Shown: positions 1 through 5,041 of the stretch, piece after piece
Layout of the letters: each line of letters opens with the position of its first letter
Position numbering within the stretch: position 1 is the first letter of the stretch
Source: Campylobacteraceae bacterium
GTDB taxonomy: Bacteria > Campylobacterota > Campylobacteria > Campylobacterales > Sulfurovaceae
Length of the DNA: 5,041 nt
Direction of reading: 5' to 3'
Assembly: GCA_026995985.1 (NCBI GenBank)
Contig: JALWNF010000100.1
Location: 1-5,041 of the forward strand
Position numbers and translations under genes: made by a program
The notes under the pieces: generated by a model
Database searches by the model: none
What the model saw: only the letters and a program-made list of their open reading frames with translations
What the model was told of the DNA's origin: nothing

Positions 1-847
1 TTGCTTGATTTAGTGGGTACTCGTTGGTTATCTCTTGATTGTTTTCCCACTTTGTTACCATAAAACGGTTAGCTGTTGGTTTAGGCATAATAAAGTGCAT
101 AACCTCTTGAACAGATGTTGAGTCAGAGAGTAGTTCAAAGATATATGGGCGATTGACATCTCCACTTACCTCAATAAAGTTACGAACAGGGTTTACTAAA
201 ATAACATCCCCATTTCTAAATTGGAACATATCTATTTGACCATTAAGAAGGAAGCTGTATAAATCAATACTTTTAATAATCTGCTTATTTCGTAAAATAT
301 CAATATTTCTATAAGAGCCTTGCCCACGAATAATTCCACCAGCTTTATCAATAAATTGTAAAATTGAATCGGTAGAGAGTCCTTTGTAGAGTCCTATTTT
401 TTTTACAGCACCAGATACAAAAACTGAAATTGGTTGATACTGCTTTAAGTCTGCATAGACATAGACATTGTCATTGAAAACTCTTTTGACAGCAGATTGG
501 ATTTTGCTCTTTAGCTTACTATTTGGAAGTCCCAAAAGATGAACCTCTCCTACTTTGGGAATAAATATGTTCCCCTGTTTATCAATAGAGAGTTCAGAAG
601 AGAACTCATAAGCTCCCCACATCTTTACAGATATAACATCACCAATATTTAAAATATAGTTAGGGTTATATCTAAACTGTTGATTCTCTTTAAAATTTCC
701 CTTAAAAATCTCTTCTCCAAAGTAGGCTTGAGTATTGCTATTTTCTAACTGGCTTCTATCGCTATTTTGTTGTCCAATTGCAATATCAACAGCCCATATT
801 TTAGTAGCAAGTAATAGTAGTAGAGATATTAGTATATTTTTTTTCAT
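1..847 (-). CDS. kpsD: KpsD-like capsular polysaccharide export protein (5' part, runs off left edge)
   Basis: Periplasmic/outer-membrane polysaccharide export protein that passes capsule polymer from the KpsMTE complex to the cell surface. The reading frame is open from ATG at 847 to the window edge, giving 282 residues; family members are about 550, so roughly half is visible. Residues 1-19 are a signal peptide (MKKN, then a leucine-rich core, ending KIWA) with no lipobox cysteine, as in KpsD and unlike the lipoprotein Wza. Residues about 58-135 form the Poly_export domain (YILNIGDVISVKMWGAYEF at 64-82, SIDKQGNIFIPKVGEV at 87-102). Residues 142-220 look like a first SLBB domain (VFVSGAVKKIGLYKG at 142-156, DKAGGI at 167-172), and a second starts at about 225 (IEVSGDVNRPYIFEL). 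The visible part has no cysteine. AAGGA (858-854) lies 6 nt before the ATG, inside the end of kpsE, and the intergenic gap is 2 nt, suggesting coupled translation. KpsD rather than another Wza-family member is inferred from gene order and the missing lipobox. Confidence 0.9.
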   Translation of the reverse strand, partial: MKKNILISLLLLLATKIWAVDIAIGQQNSDRSQLENSNTQAYFGEEIFKGNFKENQQFRYNPNYILNIGDVISVKMWGAYEFSSELSIDKQGNIFIPKVGEVHLLGLPNSKLKSKIQSAVKRVFNDNVYVYADLKQYQPISVFVSGAVKKIGLYKGLSTDSILQFIDKAGGIIRGQGSYRNIDILRNKQIIKSIDLYSFLLNGQIDMFQFRNGDVILVNPVRNFIEVSGDVNRPYIFELLSDSTSVQEVMHFIMPKPTANRFMVTKWENNQEITNEYPLNQA

Positions 848-849
848 TA

Positions 850-1956
850 TCAATCCTTGTGGTCTCGTATAATAGTAATAATTAGGCTTATAACTCCATA
901 TAGAAAGCTTAAAATTATTAAAACAGAGATACTATCTTTTATTTTATTTGGACTACTATAGCTATCTGCTACTCTTGGTTTAGTTACAACAATAAGATTT
1001 TTAGCATTTTGGCTAATTAGTACCTTTGTCTCCTCTAGTTTCATTAATGTTTGAACATATAGCTCTTTATTAAACTCCATTTTACTCTTTAGAAGAGTAA
1101 AGTCAGACATATTTGCATTAAGCTCTTTTTTACCTCTGTTTCCTGTAATTTCAGATTTTATTTTACGAATACTTCTTTTTATATACTCTATATTTCCACG
1201 AAGAAGCTTCATCTGGGCTGATTTTTTATTTAGATATTGTGCTTTTGCATTGTACTCTACATTTTTCTGTATTAGCTCACTCTCAAGACCTGCTAAGATT
1301 TTGTTTTTAACCTCTATATCTACTTTTGGGTCAATGGTTCTATTTTTGTTTTGATAAGCCAATAGCTCTTCTAGTGATTCAATAAAGAGTTTATGTTTCT
1401 GACGCTCCTGTTTCTCTAAAAATTTTAAAACTACCTCTGTATTTTTCTTTTCAAAAGTGTTAAGTGTTTTAGAAGAGTGTTCAATAATTCGCTCTACAAT
1501 CTGTTTTGCTATTTTTGCATCGGCATGAGCAAATGTTATATTGATTGTAGCAGAAGGTTCATCATACACAACAGACAAATCATTATTGTATTTGGCTAAA
1601 AGATTTTGCATATTAAAAAGAGATGATGGTAAAAAAGCAGAGTCTGAGAGACGATGAAGAAAATCAATATTATCACTTCTATAGTAGTCTGTAAGATTAA
1701 ACTCTCTATCTAAAATATCAAACATATCATAAGACTTAATATAGACCTCAAGCAGTTTAGCATCTGTCATAGATTTTGAACCAGATGAAAGAAGTAAAGC
1801 ACCTAATGGAGAGGTAGACTGTTTTTGAGATAAATCTTTAATCATAACAACACTACTAGATGAGTACTTCTCTGTCTCTATAAAAAATATATAGTAGATA
1901 CTATATCCAAGTAGAAATATAAATATGAGTTTAAAAAAGATAGAGATAAAACGCAA
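850..1956 (-). CDS. kpsE: KpsE-like capsule export inner-membrane adaptor (polysaccharide co-polymerase family)
   Basis: Inner-membrane protein with a large periplasmic coiled-coil domain that links the KpsM/KpsT transporter to KpsD. It is 368 residues long, close to family members (about 370-380). It has the expected two-membrane-segment layout: TM1 at about 5-26 (ISIFFKLIFIFLLGYSIYYI) and TM2 at about 343-363 (ISVLIILSFLYGVISLIITI). Between them is a Wzz-like N-terminal stretch (about 28-165) and a long charged helical, probably coiled-coil, section (about 165-320). The segment just before TM2 carries the family's spaced prolines (P327, P336; KPRVADSYSSPNK). It contains no cysteine. The start is TTG at 1956, chosen because AAGGAG (1968-1963) lies exactly 6 nt upstream and TM1 follows directly. 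The upstream gene's TAA stop overlaps that Shine-Dalgarno sequence. Specific assignment as KpsE rests on size, topology and position between kpsT and kpsD. Confidence 0.9.
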   Translation of the reverse strand: MRFISIFFKLIFIFLLGYSIYYIFFIETEKYSSSSVVMIKDLSQKQSTSPLGALLLSSGSKSMTDAKLLEVYIKSYDMFDILDREFNLTDYYRSDNIDFLHRLSDSAFLPSSLFNMQNLLAKYNNDLSVVYDEPSATINITFAHADAKIAKQIVERIIEHSSKTLNTFEKKNTEVVLKFLEKQERQKHKLFIESLEELLAYQNKNRTIDPKVDIEVKNKILAGLESELIQKNVEYNAKAQYLNKKSAQMKLLRGNIEYIKRSIRKIKSEITGNRGKKELNANMSDFTLLKSKMEFNKELYVQTLMKLEETKVLISQNAKNLIVVTKPRVADSYSSPNKIKDSISVLIILSFLYGVISLIITIIRDHKD

Positions 1957-1962
1957 AATAGT

Positions 1963-1968
1963 CTCCTT
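1963..1968 (-). promoter_or_regulatory. Shine-Dalgarno sequence of kpsE, supporting a TTG start
   Basis: Minus strand reads AAGGAG, then 6 nt, then TTG (1956-1954). The TAA stop of the small lipoprotein gene (1969-1967) overlaps its first two bases, so termination of one gene and initiation of the next are physically linked. No ATG offers a better start before the first membrane segment. Confidence 0.75.
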
Positions 1969-2122
1969 AATTTTGACTTGTACAACGATATTGCTGTTCT
2001 AAAAATTGTAAACTTTTAGGTTTAGCCTCTTGGGTACAAGAGAGTTGAGAAGTATTACTAATAGTTACTTGTTTTGTACAGCCAGTATATAGAATAATAG
2101 ATATAAATATAATCTTCTGCAT
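1967..2122 (-). CDS. Small three-cysteine putative lipoprotein between kpsT and kpsE
   Basis: A 51-residue protein not recognised as any named family. The first 14 residues (MQKIIFISIILYTG) have a very short basic start, a hydrophobic core and then C15 in the context LYTGC. This resembles a lipoprotein signal peptide, though Tyr at -3 is less usual than Leu. The mature part is short and polar, with two further cysteines, C29 and C47, that could form a disulfide loop in the periplasm. The ATG at 2122 is chosen over an in-frame ATG at 2164 because AAAGG (2132-2128) lies 5 nt before it and because the longer version overlaps the 3' end of kpsT and pushes the signal peptide inward. It lies 16 nt after kpsT and 10 nt before kpsE, so it is part of the capsule-export operon. 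Inference: it may be an outer-membrane accessory of the exporter, possibly helping to anchor or stabilise KpsD, which lacks a lipid anchor. Expression is not proven, but tight packing and a ribosome site at each end argue for a real gene. Confidence 0.72.
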   Translation of the reverse strand: MQKIIFISIILYTGCTKQVTISNTSQLSCTQEAKPKSLQFLEQQYRCTSQN

Positions 2123-2127
2123 ATTTA

Positions 2128-2132
2128 CCTTT
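2128..2132 (-). promoter_or_regulatory. Shine-Dalgarno sequence deciding the start of the small lipoprotein gene
   Basis: Minus strand reads AAAGG followed by 5 nt (TAAAT) and ATG at 2122. It lies in the 16-nt gap after the kpsT stop and supports the 51-residue version rather than the version starting at 2164 inside kpsT. Confidence 0.65.
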
Positions 2133-2138
2133 GTTATA

Positions 2139-2801
2139 TTATTTATTAATAGAAGCATACTCATCTATTGCTCTATTAATATCATCAAAGTAGTGTATTT
2201 TACCATTATTTACAACAATTCCTACATCACATATATCTCTAAGTGTCCCCATATCATGAGAGACTAAGAGAACATGACAGTTTTCAATCTTTTTCATTAG
2301 AGCCATTTTTGATTTTTTTCTAAAGTTTGCATCTCCAACAGAAAGAGTCTCATCTATAAGCAGATAGTCAAAATCAAAAGATAGACTAAGTCCAAAACTA
2401 AGTCTTGACTTCATACCTGAAGAGTATGTCTTTATTGGCATATCAAAATAGTCATTTAACTCTGAAAAATCTTTAACATAGTTTATAATTTCATCTATCT
2501 CTTTTTTTGATTTGCCATAGAGTCTACATACAAACTTGACATTTGCTCTTCCTGTCATATTTCCAACAAATCCACCACTAAGTCCTAGTGGCCAAGAGAA
2601 GCTTTTGTCTGAGGTAATCTTTCCTCTGTTTGGGAACTCAATTTGACCTAACATTCTCATAATGGTCGATTTACCTGTACCGTTTCGACCTAAAATACCA
2701 ATATTTTTATCAGATGGTATTACCATTGAGACATCTTTTAAGATATACTTTTTCCCTGTTTTAGTTCTAAAATACTTTGTAACTCTATCTAGTTTTATCA
2801 T
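2139..2801 (-). CDS. kpsT: KpsT, ATP-binding subunit of the capsular polysaccharide ABC exporter
   Basis: Cytoplasmic ATPase that powers export of capsule polymer through KpsM. It is 220 residues, the standard KpsT size, and lacks the C-terminal carbohydrate-binding domain found in some O-antigen Wzt proteins. All ABC ATPase motifs are visible: Walker A GRNGTGKST (38-46), signature YSSGMKSRL (126-134), Walker B YLLIDE (146-151, catalytic E151), D-loop SVGD (154-157) and switch histidine H182 (VSHD). The KpsT-type segment SWPLGLSGGF (69-78), followed by a TGRANVKFVCRLYG stretch, is characteristic of the capsule/teichoic-acid/O-antigen exporter subfamily. Its ATG overlaps the kpsM stop as ATGA (2801-2798). 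There is no strong Shine-Dalgarno sequence of its own (AAAGAGAA is far upstream), so translational coupling to kpsM is likely. Confidence 0.96.
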   Translation of the reverse strand: MIKLDRVTKYFRTKTGKKYILKDVSMVIPSDKNIGILGRNGTGKSTIMRMLGQIEFPNRGKITSDKSFSWPLGLSGGFVGNMTGRANVKFVCRLYGKSKKEIDEIINYVKDFSELNDYFDMPIKTYSSGMKSRLSFGLSLSFDFDYLLIDETLSVGDANFRKKSKMALMKKIENCHVLLVSHDMGTLRDICDVGIVVNNGKIHYFDDINRAIDEYASINK

Positions 2802-3580
2802 ATCGAAATAATTCTCTTTTCAAGCTTTATATATAGCCAAAGCCCCATATATAGTAAAATAATAGTCCAAAGAAATATATAGTTATATGAGACAAGTCTA
2901 TCGTCTAATGTCTCAAAGTAGTAACCATGAATCATCTCCATAAAGTTAGCTACAGGATTATACATTAGTAAATTTTGTACCTCTATTGGTAGTCTATTCA
3001 TACTATAAAAAACAGCTGAGGCAAACATCAGTCCTGTCATTAAAAAACCGAGGAGTTTACCTATACTATCTATAAAAGCATTTACTACTGCAACAACCAA
3101 AGAAAAAGCAAAAGCAAAAACAATAAGCCATAAAAAGCCTAAACTAACCATAGTTAAATCTTCAACCTGCATATCAAAATCAAAATAGAACCCTAAAAAG
3201 AGAAAAATTAAAATAATAATAGAGGTAATAAATACTTCAACCATAGTTCGTGCAATAATGGTATCTATAGGCTTTACCTGTTTATAGAGAAAGAGAGCTT
3301 TGTTTGCTTTAAATGAGGCTGTAGACTTAATAACTATATTTTTAAACATATTAAATGCTGTAAAGTTTAGTGCTAAAAAGACAGCAAAGTCAAAACTGTT
3401 TTCACTTGAGCCAAAGAGAGCCATTTTAATAAGAACAAAAATGAAAATCTGAAAAAATGGTTCAAAAAAGGTCCAAAACATTCCCATACGACCAGATGAG
3501 AAACGCATACTTAGCTCTCTTAAAAAGAGAGCATGTTGTACAGCTAAAAATATTTTAAATGAACTTCTTTTTTTTATCAT
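2798..3580 (-). CDS. kpsM: KpsM, permease subunit of the capsular polysaccharide ABC exporter
   Basis: Inner-membrane ABC-2 type permease that forms the channel for lipid-linked capsule polymer. It is 260 residues (E. coli KpsM is about 258). Six hydrophobic segments are visible at roughly 35-56, 64-83, 108-132, 144-167, 175-194 and 233-252. They are preceded by a cytoplasmic amphipathic N-terminus with the family-typical LFLRELSMRFSSGRMGMFW stretch (18-36). The conserved ABC-2 motif YNPVANFMEMIHGYYF lies at 207-222, before the last segment. The ATG at 3580 follows a weak GGA about 9 nt upstream. A run of eight A (top-strand T 3568-3575) covers codons 2-5, a possible slippage site. It starts 32 nt after rlpA, with no terminator visible between them, and overlaps kpsT by 4 nt. 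Confidence 0.95.
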   Translation of the reverse strand: MIKKRSSFKIFLAVQHALFLRELSMRFSSGRMGMFWTFFEPFFQIFIFVLIKMALFGSSENSFDFAVFLALNFTAFNMFKNIVIKSTASFKANKALFLYKQVKPIDTIIARTMVEVFITSIIILIFLFLGFYFDFDMQVEDLTMVSLGFLWLIVFAFAFSLVVAVVNAFIDSIGKLLGFLMTGLMFASAVFYSMNRLPIEVQNLLMYNPVANFMEMIHGYYFETLDDRLVSYNYIFLWTIILLYMGLWLYIKLEKRIISI

Positions 3581-3612
3581 TTTAGATTTTCCATTTTAGT
3601 ATTTATAAATAG

Positions 3613-4377
3613 CTACTCATAAGTCCAGCATAAGCCATAGCCTGTAATTAGACCTTTCTTCTTTAATTTTTTAAGCTTTTTTAATGCAATATTCTCATCT
3701 GCAACAAGTAAAAATTTAATTTTATAGTTATAATCTTTTTCAACAATATAGGCTTTAGGTAGATATTTTTTTAATTTCTTTAAATATTTTTGAGCCTCTT
3801 TTCTCTTTTTAAATGTCCCTATCTCAATAGGAATATTTTTAGTTGACTCACCAATAGAGAAGTAACTAGTTGCACTATAGCCTACATTGTAGTCTGGGTG
3901 AAGAGGAGCTTTCCCTTCTATAGGAACATAAGAGTTAGCAATATCAGGAACAGCAATAACTCTAATATTTACTTTAGCAACACCTTGCTCTTTTATTCCT
4001 AAATACTCAGCTGCACCCATTGATAAATCTAATTCTCTATCATTCCAAAATGGACCTCTATCATTTATTCTAACTCTTAAAGATTTACCATTTTTAGGAT
4101 TAGTAACTAGCAAAACAGTTCCTAGTGGATAGGTCTTATGTGCAGCTGTATAGCCATACATATCATAAATCTCTCCATTGGCTGTTTTTCTACCATGAAA
4201 ATACTCTCCATACCAAGAGGCTTTTACCTCTTTAGTTTGACCTACAGAGACTTTATGTGGGTAATATGTAATTCCCTTTACTGTATAGGGATATAGTGAG
4301 GCTAATATGATTTTATCTTTTTTAGAGATAGACCATAAATATGAAGTTAGTAAAAAAGTTAAAAATAGATATTTAAT
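3613..4377 (-). CDS. rlpA: RlpA-family septal-ring peptidoglycan lytic transglycosylase with SPOR domain; probable ATT start
   Basis: Envelope protein expected to cleave peptidoglycan strands, typically at the division septum. The double-psi beta-barrel domain spans about 50-143: KASWYGEYFHGRKTANGEIY (52-71), YTAAHKTYPLGT (76-87), VRINDRGPF (102-110) and RELDLSMGAAEYLG (114-127). The acidic residues E69, D72 and D106 are in the positions conserved in lytic RlpA proteins. A SPOR-like domain occupies about 181-254 (IEIGTFKKRKEAQKYLKKL), binds denuded glycan strands in known relatives, and is very lysine-rich here. The conserved core continues in frame well upstream of the first ATG (4161, residue 73), which would cut the barrel in half. 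Back to the in-frame stop (TAA at 4395-4393) there is no ATG, GTG or TTG. The best start is ATT at 4377, 6 nt after GGAG, giving 254 residues with a signal peptide (KYLFLTFLLTSYLW). Y13 sits where a lipobox cysteine would be expected. The gene is 32 nt upstream of kpsM and likely shares its transcript. A sequencing error or mutation of ATG to ATT cannot be excluded. Confidence 0.88.
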   Translation of the reverse strand: MKYLFLTFLLTSYLWSISKKDKIILASLYPYTVKGITYYPHKVSVGQTKEVKASWYGEYFHGRKTANGEIYDMYGYTAAHKTYPLGTVLLVTNPKNGKSLRVRINDRGPFWNDRELDLSMGAAEYLGIKEQGVAKVNIRVIAVPDIANSYVPIEGKAPLHPDYNVGYSATSYFSIGESTKNIPIEIGTFKKRKEAQKYLKKLKKYLPKAYIVEKDYNYKIKFLLVADENIALKKLKKLKKKGLITGYGLCWTYE

Positions 4378-4383
4378 TGTATG

Positions 4384-4387
4384 CTCC
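4384..4387 (-). promoter_or_regulatory. rlpA: Shine-Dalgarno sequence supporting an ATT start for rlpA
   Basis: Minus strand reads ACGGAG, then six bases (CATACA), then ATT AAA TAT. The spacing is ideal for initiation at ATT (4377-4375), and a signal peptide follows directly. No other GGAG-like site precedes a usable codon in this frame. Confidence 0.6.
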
Positions 4388-4499
4388 GTATATTATTTAT
4401 ATATTTTTAAAATTGATATATTAACTATATTCTATAGTCTATTACTTTATCTTTTGCTTATATAAGTTACTTTTAGATATTGTTCTTTGATTAAAATAT

Positions 4500-4506
4500 A
4501 GGTGAT
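4500..4506 (+). promoter_or_regulatory. dapE: Strong Shine-Dalgarno sequence of dapE
   Basis: AGGTGAT matches the anti-Shine-Dalgarno end of bacterial 16S rRNA (complement of ATCACCT) and lies 5 nt before the ATG at 4512, fixing the start of dapE. Confidence 0.75.
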
Positions 4507-4511
4507 AATAT

Positions 4512-5041
4512 ATGGAAAAAAGATTAGATGTTATAGATTTATTTTTAAAAATACTCGCAGTAGAGTCAATAACTCCTAATGATGGTGGGTTGCTAAAATA
4601 TATAGAAAATTATTTATCAGATTTTGAAGCAACATGGATAAACGAAGGTGGAGTAAAAAATCTATTTTTAACCAAAAAATTTAAAGAGGGAAAACACCTC
4701 TGTTTTGCAGGTCATGTAGATGTTGTTCCAGCAGGTGATGGGTGGGAGACCAACCCCTTTGTTCCGATGGTAAAAGATGGTTTCATATATGCTAGAGGAA
4801 CCCAAGATATGAAGTCTGGTGTAGCTGCTTTTGTTCAAGCTGTGCGAGATATGAGCAATGGGTTTTCAGGTCGTATCTCACTTCTTCTTACCTCTGATGA
4901 GGAGGGTGATGGAACTTATGGAACAAAGATAGTCTTAAAACATCTAAAAGAGATAGATTTACTACCTGATTACTGCATTATTGCTGAACCTACTTGTGAA
5001 GAGAAGATGGGAGATGCTATTAAGATTGGTCGTAGGGGGTC
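4512..5041 (+). CDS. dapE: Succinyl-diaminopimelate desuccinylase (5' part, runs off right edge)
   Basis: Zinc metallopeptidase-family (M20) enzyme that hydrolyses N-succinyl-LL-2,6-diaminopimelate to LL-diaminopimelate and succinate in the cytoplasm. It acts in the succinylase branch of lysine and peptidoglycan precursor synthesis. The window holds the first 176 residues of an expected 365-380. Visible motifs are SITPNDGG (19-26, substrate-binding start of the family), GHVDVVP (67-73, zinc ligand H68 and D70), RGTQDMKSG (95-103, bridging D99), TSDEEG (127-132, catalytic E130 and zinc ligand E131) and IAEPT (157-161, ligand E159). The frame is still open in KIGRRGS at the edge, and the distal dimerisation domain and last histidine ligand are outside. 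T97 replaces the more usual Ala or Ser of RGAxDMK and should be harmless. The gene reads away from the capsule array and is probably its unrelated chromosomal neighbour, though both rlpA and dapE serve peptidoglycan metabolism. The sequence resembles Campylobacter DapE closely by eye. Confidence 0.96.
   Translation, partial: MEKRLDVIDLFLKILAVESITPNDGGLLKYIENYLSDFEATWINEGGVKNLFLTKKFKEGKHLCFAGHVDVVPAGDGWETNPFVPMVKDGFIYARGTQDMKSGVAAFVQAVRDMSNGFSGRISLLLTSDEEGDGTYGTKIVLKHLKEIDLLPDYCIIAEPTCEEKMGDAIKIGRRG

Larger units (their letters stand above)
4378..4511 (+). promoter_or_regulatory. Divergent intergenic region between rlpA-kps array and dapE
   Basis: These 134 AT-rich bases lie between two divergently read genes and must contain start signals for at least dapE and probably for the rlpA-led array. 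No coding frame is supported here. Possible -10-like elements include TATAAG at 4461-4466 on the plus strand and TATAG/TATAAA-type stretches on the minus strand. None has a convincing -35 partner, which is common for Campylobacterota promoters, so no exact promoter is called. A perfect 6-bp inverted repeat (ACTATA-TTC-TATAGT, 4424-4438) lies near the middle. The drawn strand is nominal. Confidence 0.5.

Noticed and set aside
2120..2164. Longer version of the small lipoprotein starting at 2164 (14 extra residues, MSMLLLINN...)
   Set aside because: The extension lies within the 3' end of kpsT, buries the signal peptide, and the internal ATG at 2122 has a well-spaced AAAGG site.
2580..2610. KpsT lacking an obvious canonical Q-loop glutamine
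   Set aside because: The SWPLGLSGGF segment at this position is normal for the KpsT/Wzt/TagH subfamily and not a defect.
3581..3612. Terminator between rlpA and kpsM
   Set aside because: The 32 bases are AT-rich but show no stem with a following T run on the minus strand.
3613..4161. rlpA as a 182-residue protein starting at the ATG at 4161
   Set aside because: This start removes the signal peptide and the ASWYG...TANGE half of the barrel domain, which is clearly encoded upstream in the same frame.
4330..4340. Out-of-frame ATG (TTATGGTC) upstream in the rlpA leader region as a start or as evidence of a frameshift
   Set aside because: That frame reads only ATG GTC TAT CTC before TAA, and the rlpA frame is uninterrupted with a sensible signal peptide, so no frameshift is needed.
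1..4377. The minus-strand array as a wholly new export system
   Set aside because: KpsM, KpsT, KpsE and KpsD are each recognisable and in the usual order; only the small lipoprotein and the rlpA association are unexplained.

Overview
The window looks like chromosomal DNA from a low-GC member of the Campylobacterota (Campylobacter / Arcobacter / Sulfurimonas / Sulfurovum type). The evidence is the AT-rich composition, the Campylobacter-like DapE ([25 protein letters not shown] and IAEPTC motifs) and a kpsM-kpsT-kpsE-kpsD gene order like that of Campylobacter capsule loci. The genus cannot be fixed from sequence reading alone.

Layout. Positions 1-4377 form one leftward-reading (minus strand) gene array. 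In transcription order it holds rlpA (4377-3613), kpsM (3580-2798), kpsT (2801-2139), a 51-residue putative lipoprotein (2122-1967), kpsE (1956-850) and the 5' part of kpsD (847 to beyond position 1). Spacings are 32 nt, a 4-nt ATGA overlap, 16 nt, 10 nt and 2 nt, with no terminator-like hairpin seen between genes, so co-transcription is likely. A 134-nt AT-rich divergent intergenic region (4378-4511) separates this array from rightward-reading dapE, which runs off the right edge.

How the genes work together. KpsM and KpsT are the inner-membrane permease and ATPase of an ABC-2 type capsular polysaccharide exporter. KpsE is the two-membrane-segment, coiled-coil periplasmic adaptor, and KpsD is the polysaccharide export (Poly_export/SLBB) protein that continues the path to the outer membrane. 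This is a group 2/3-type, ABC-transporter-dependent capsule export system. The glycan synthesis genes (kpsC, kpsS, kpsF, glycosyltransferases) are not in the window and may lie to the left. RlpA is a double-psi beta-barrel, SPOR-domain peptidoglycan hydrolase. DapE belongs to the lysine/meso-diaminopimelate pathway and so also feeds cell-wall synthesis.

Points that stand out: rlpA has no ATG/GTG/TTG start upstream of its conserved core and appears to start at ATT behind a well-placed Shine-Dalgarno sequence; its signal peptide has a tyrosine where a lipobox cysteine would be expected; a tiny three-cysteine lipoprotein sits between kpsT and kpsE; kpsE uses TTG; and A8 runs lie at the very start of kpsM and kpsD. 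No RNA genes, mobile elements or CRISPR arrays were seen. The core system is a known one; the small lipoprotein and the rlpA start are the parts that may be undescribed.
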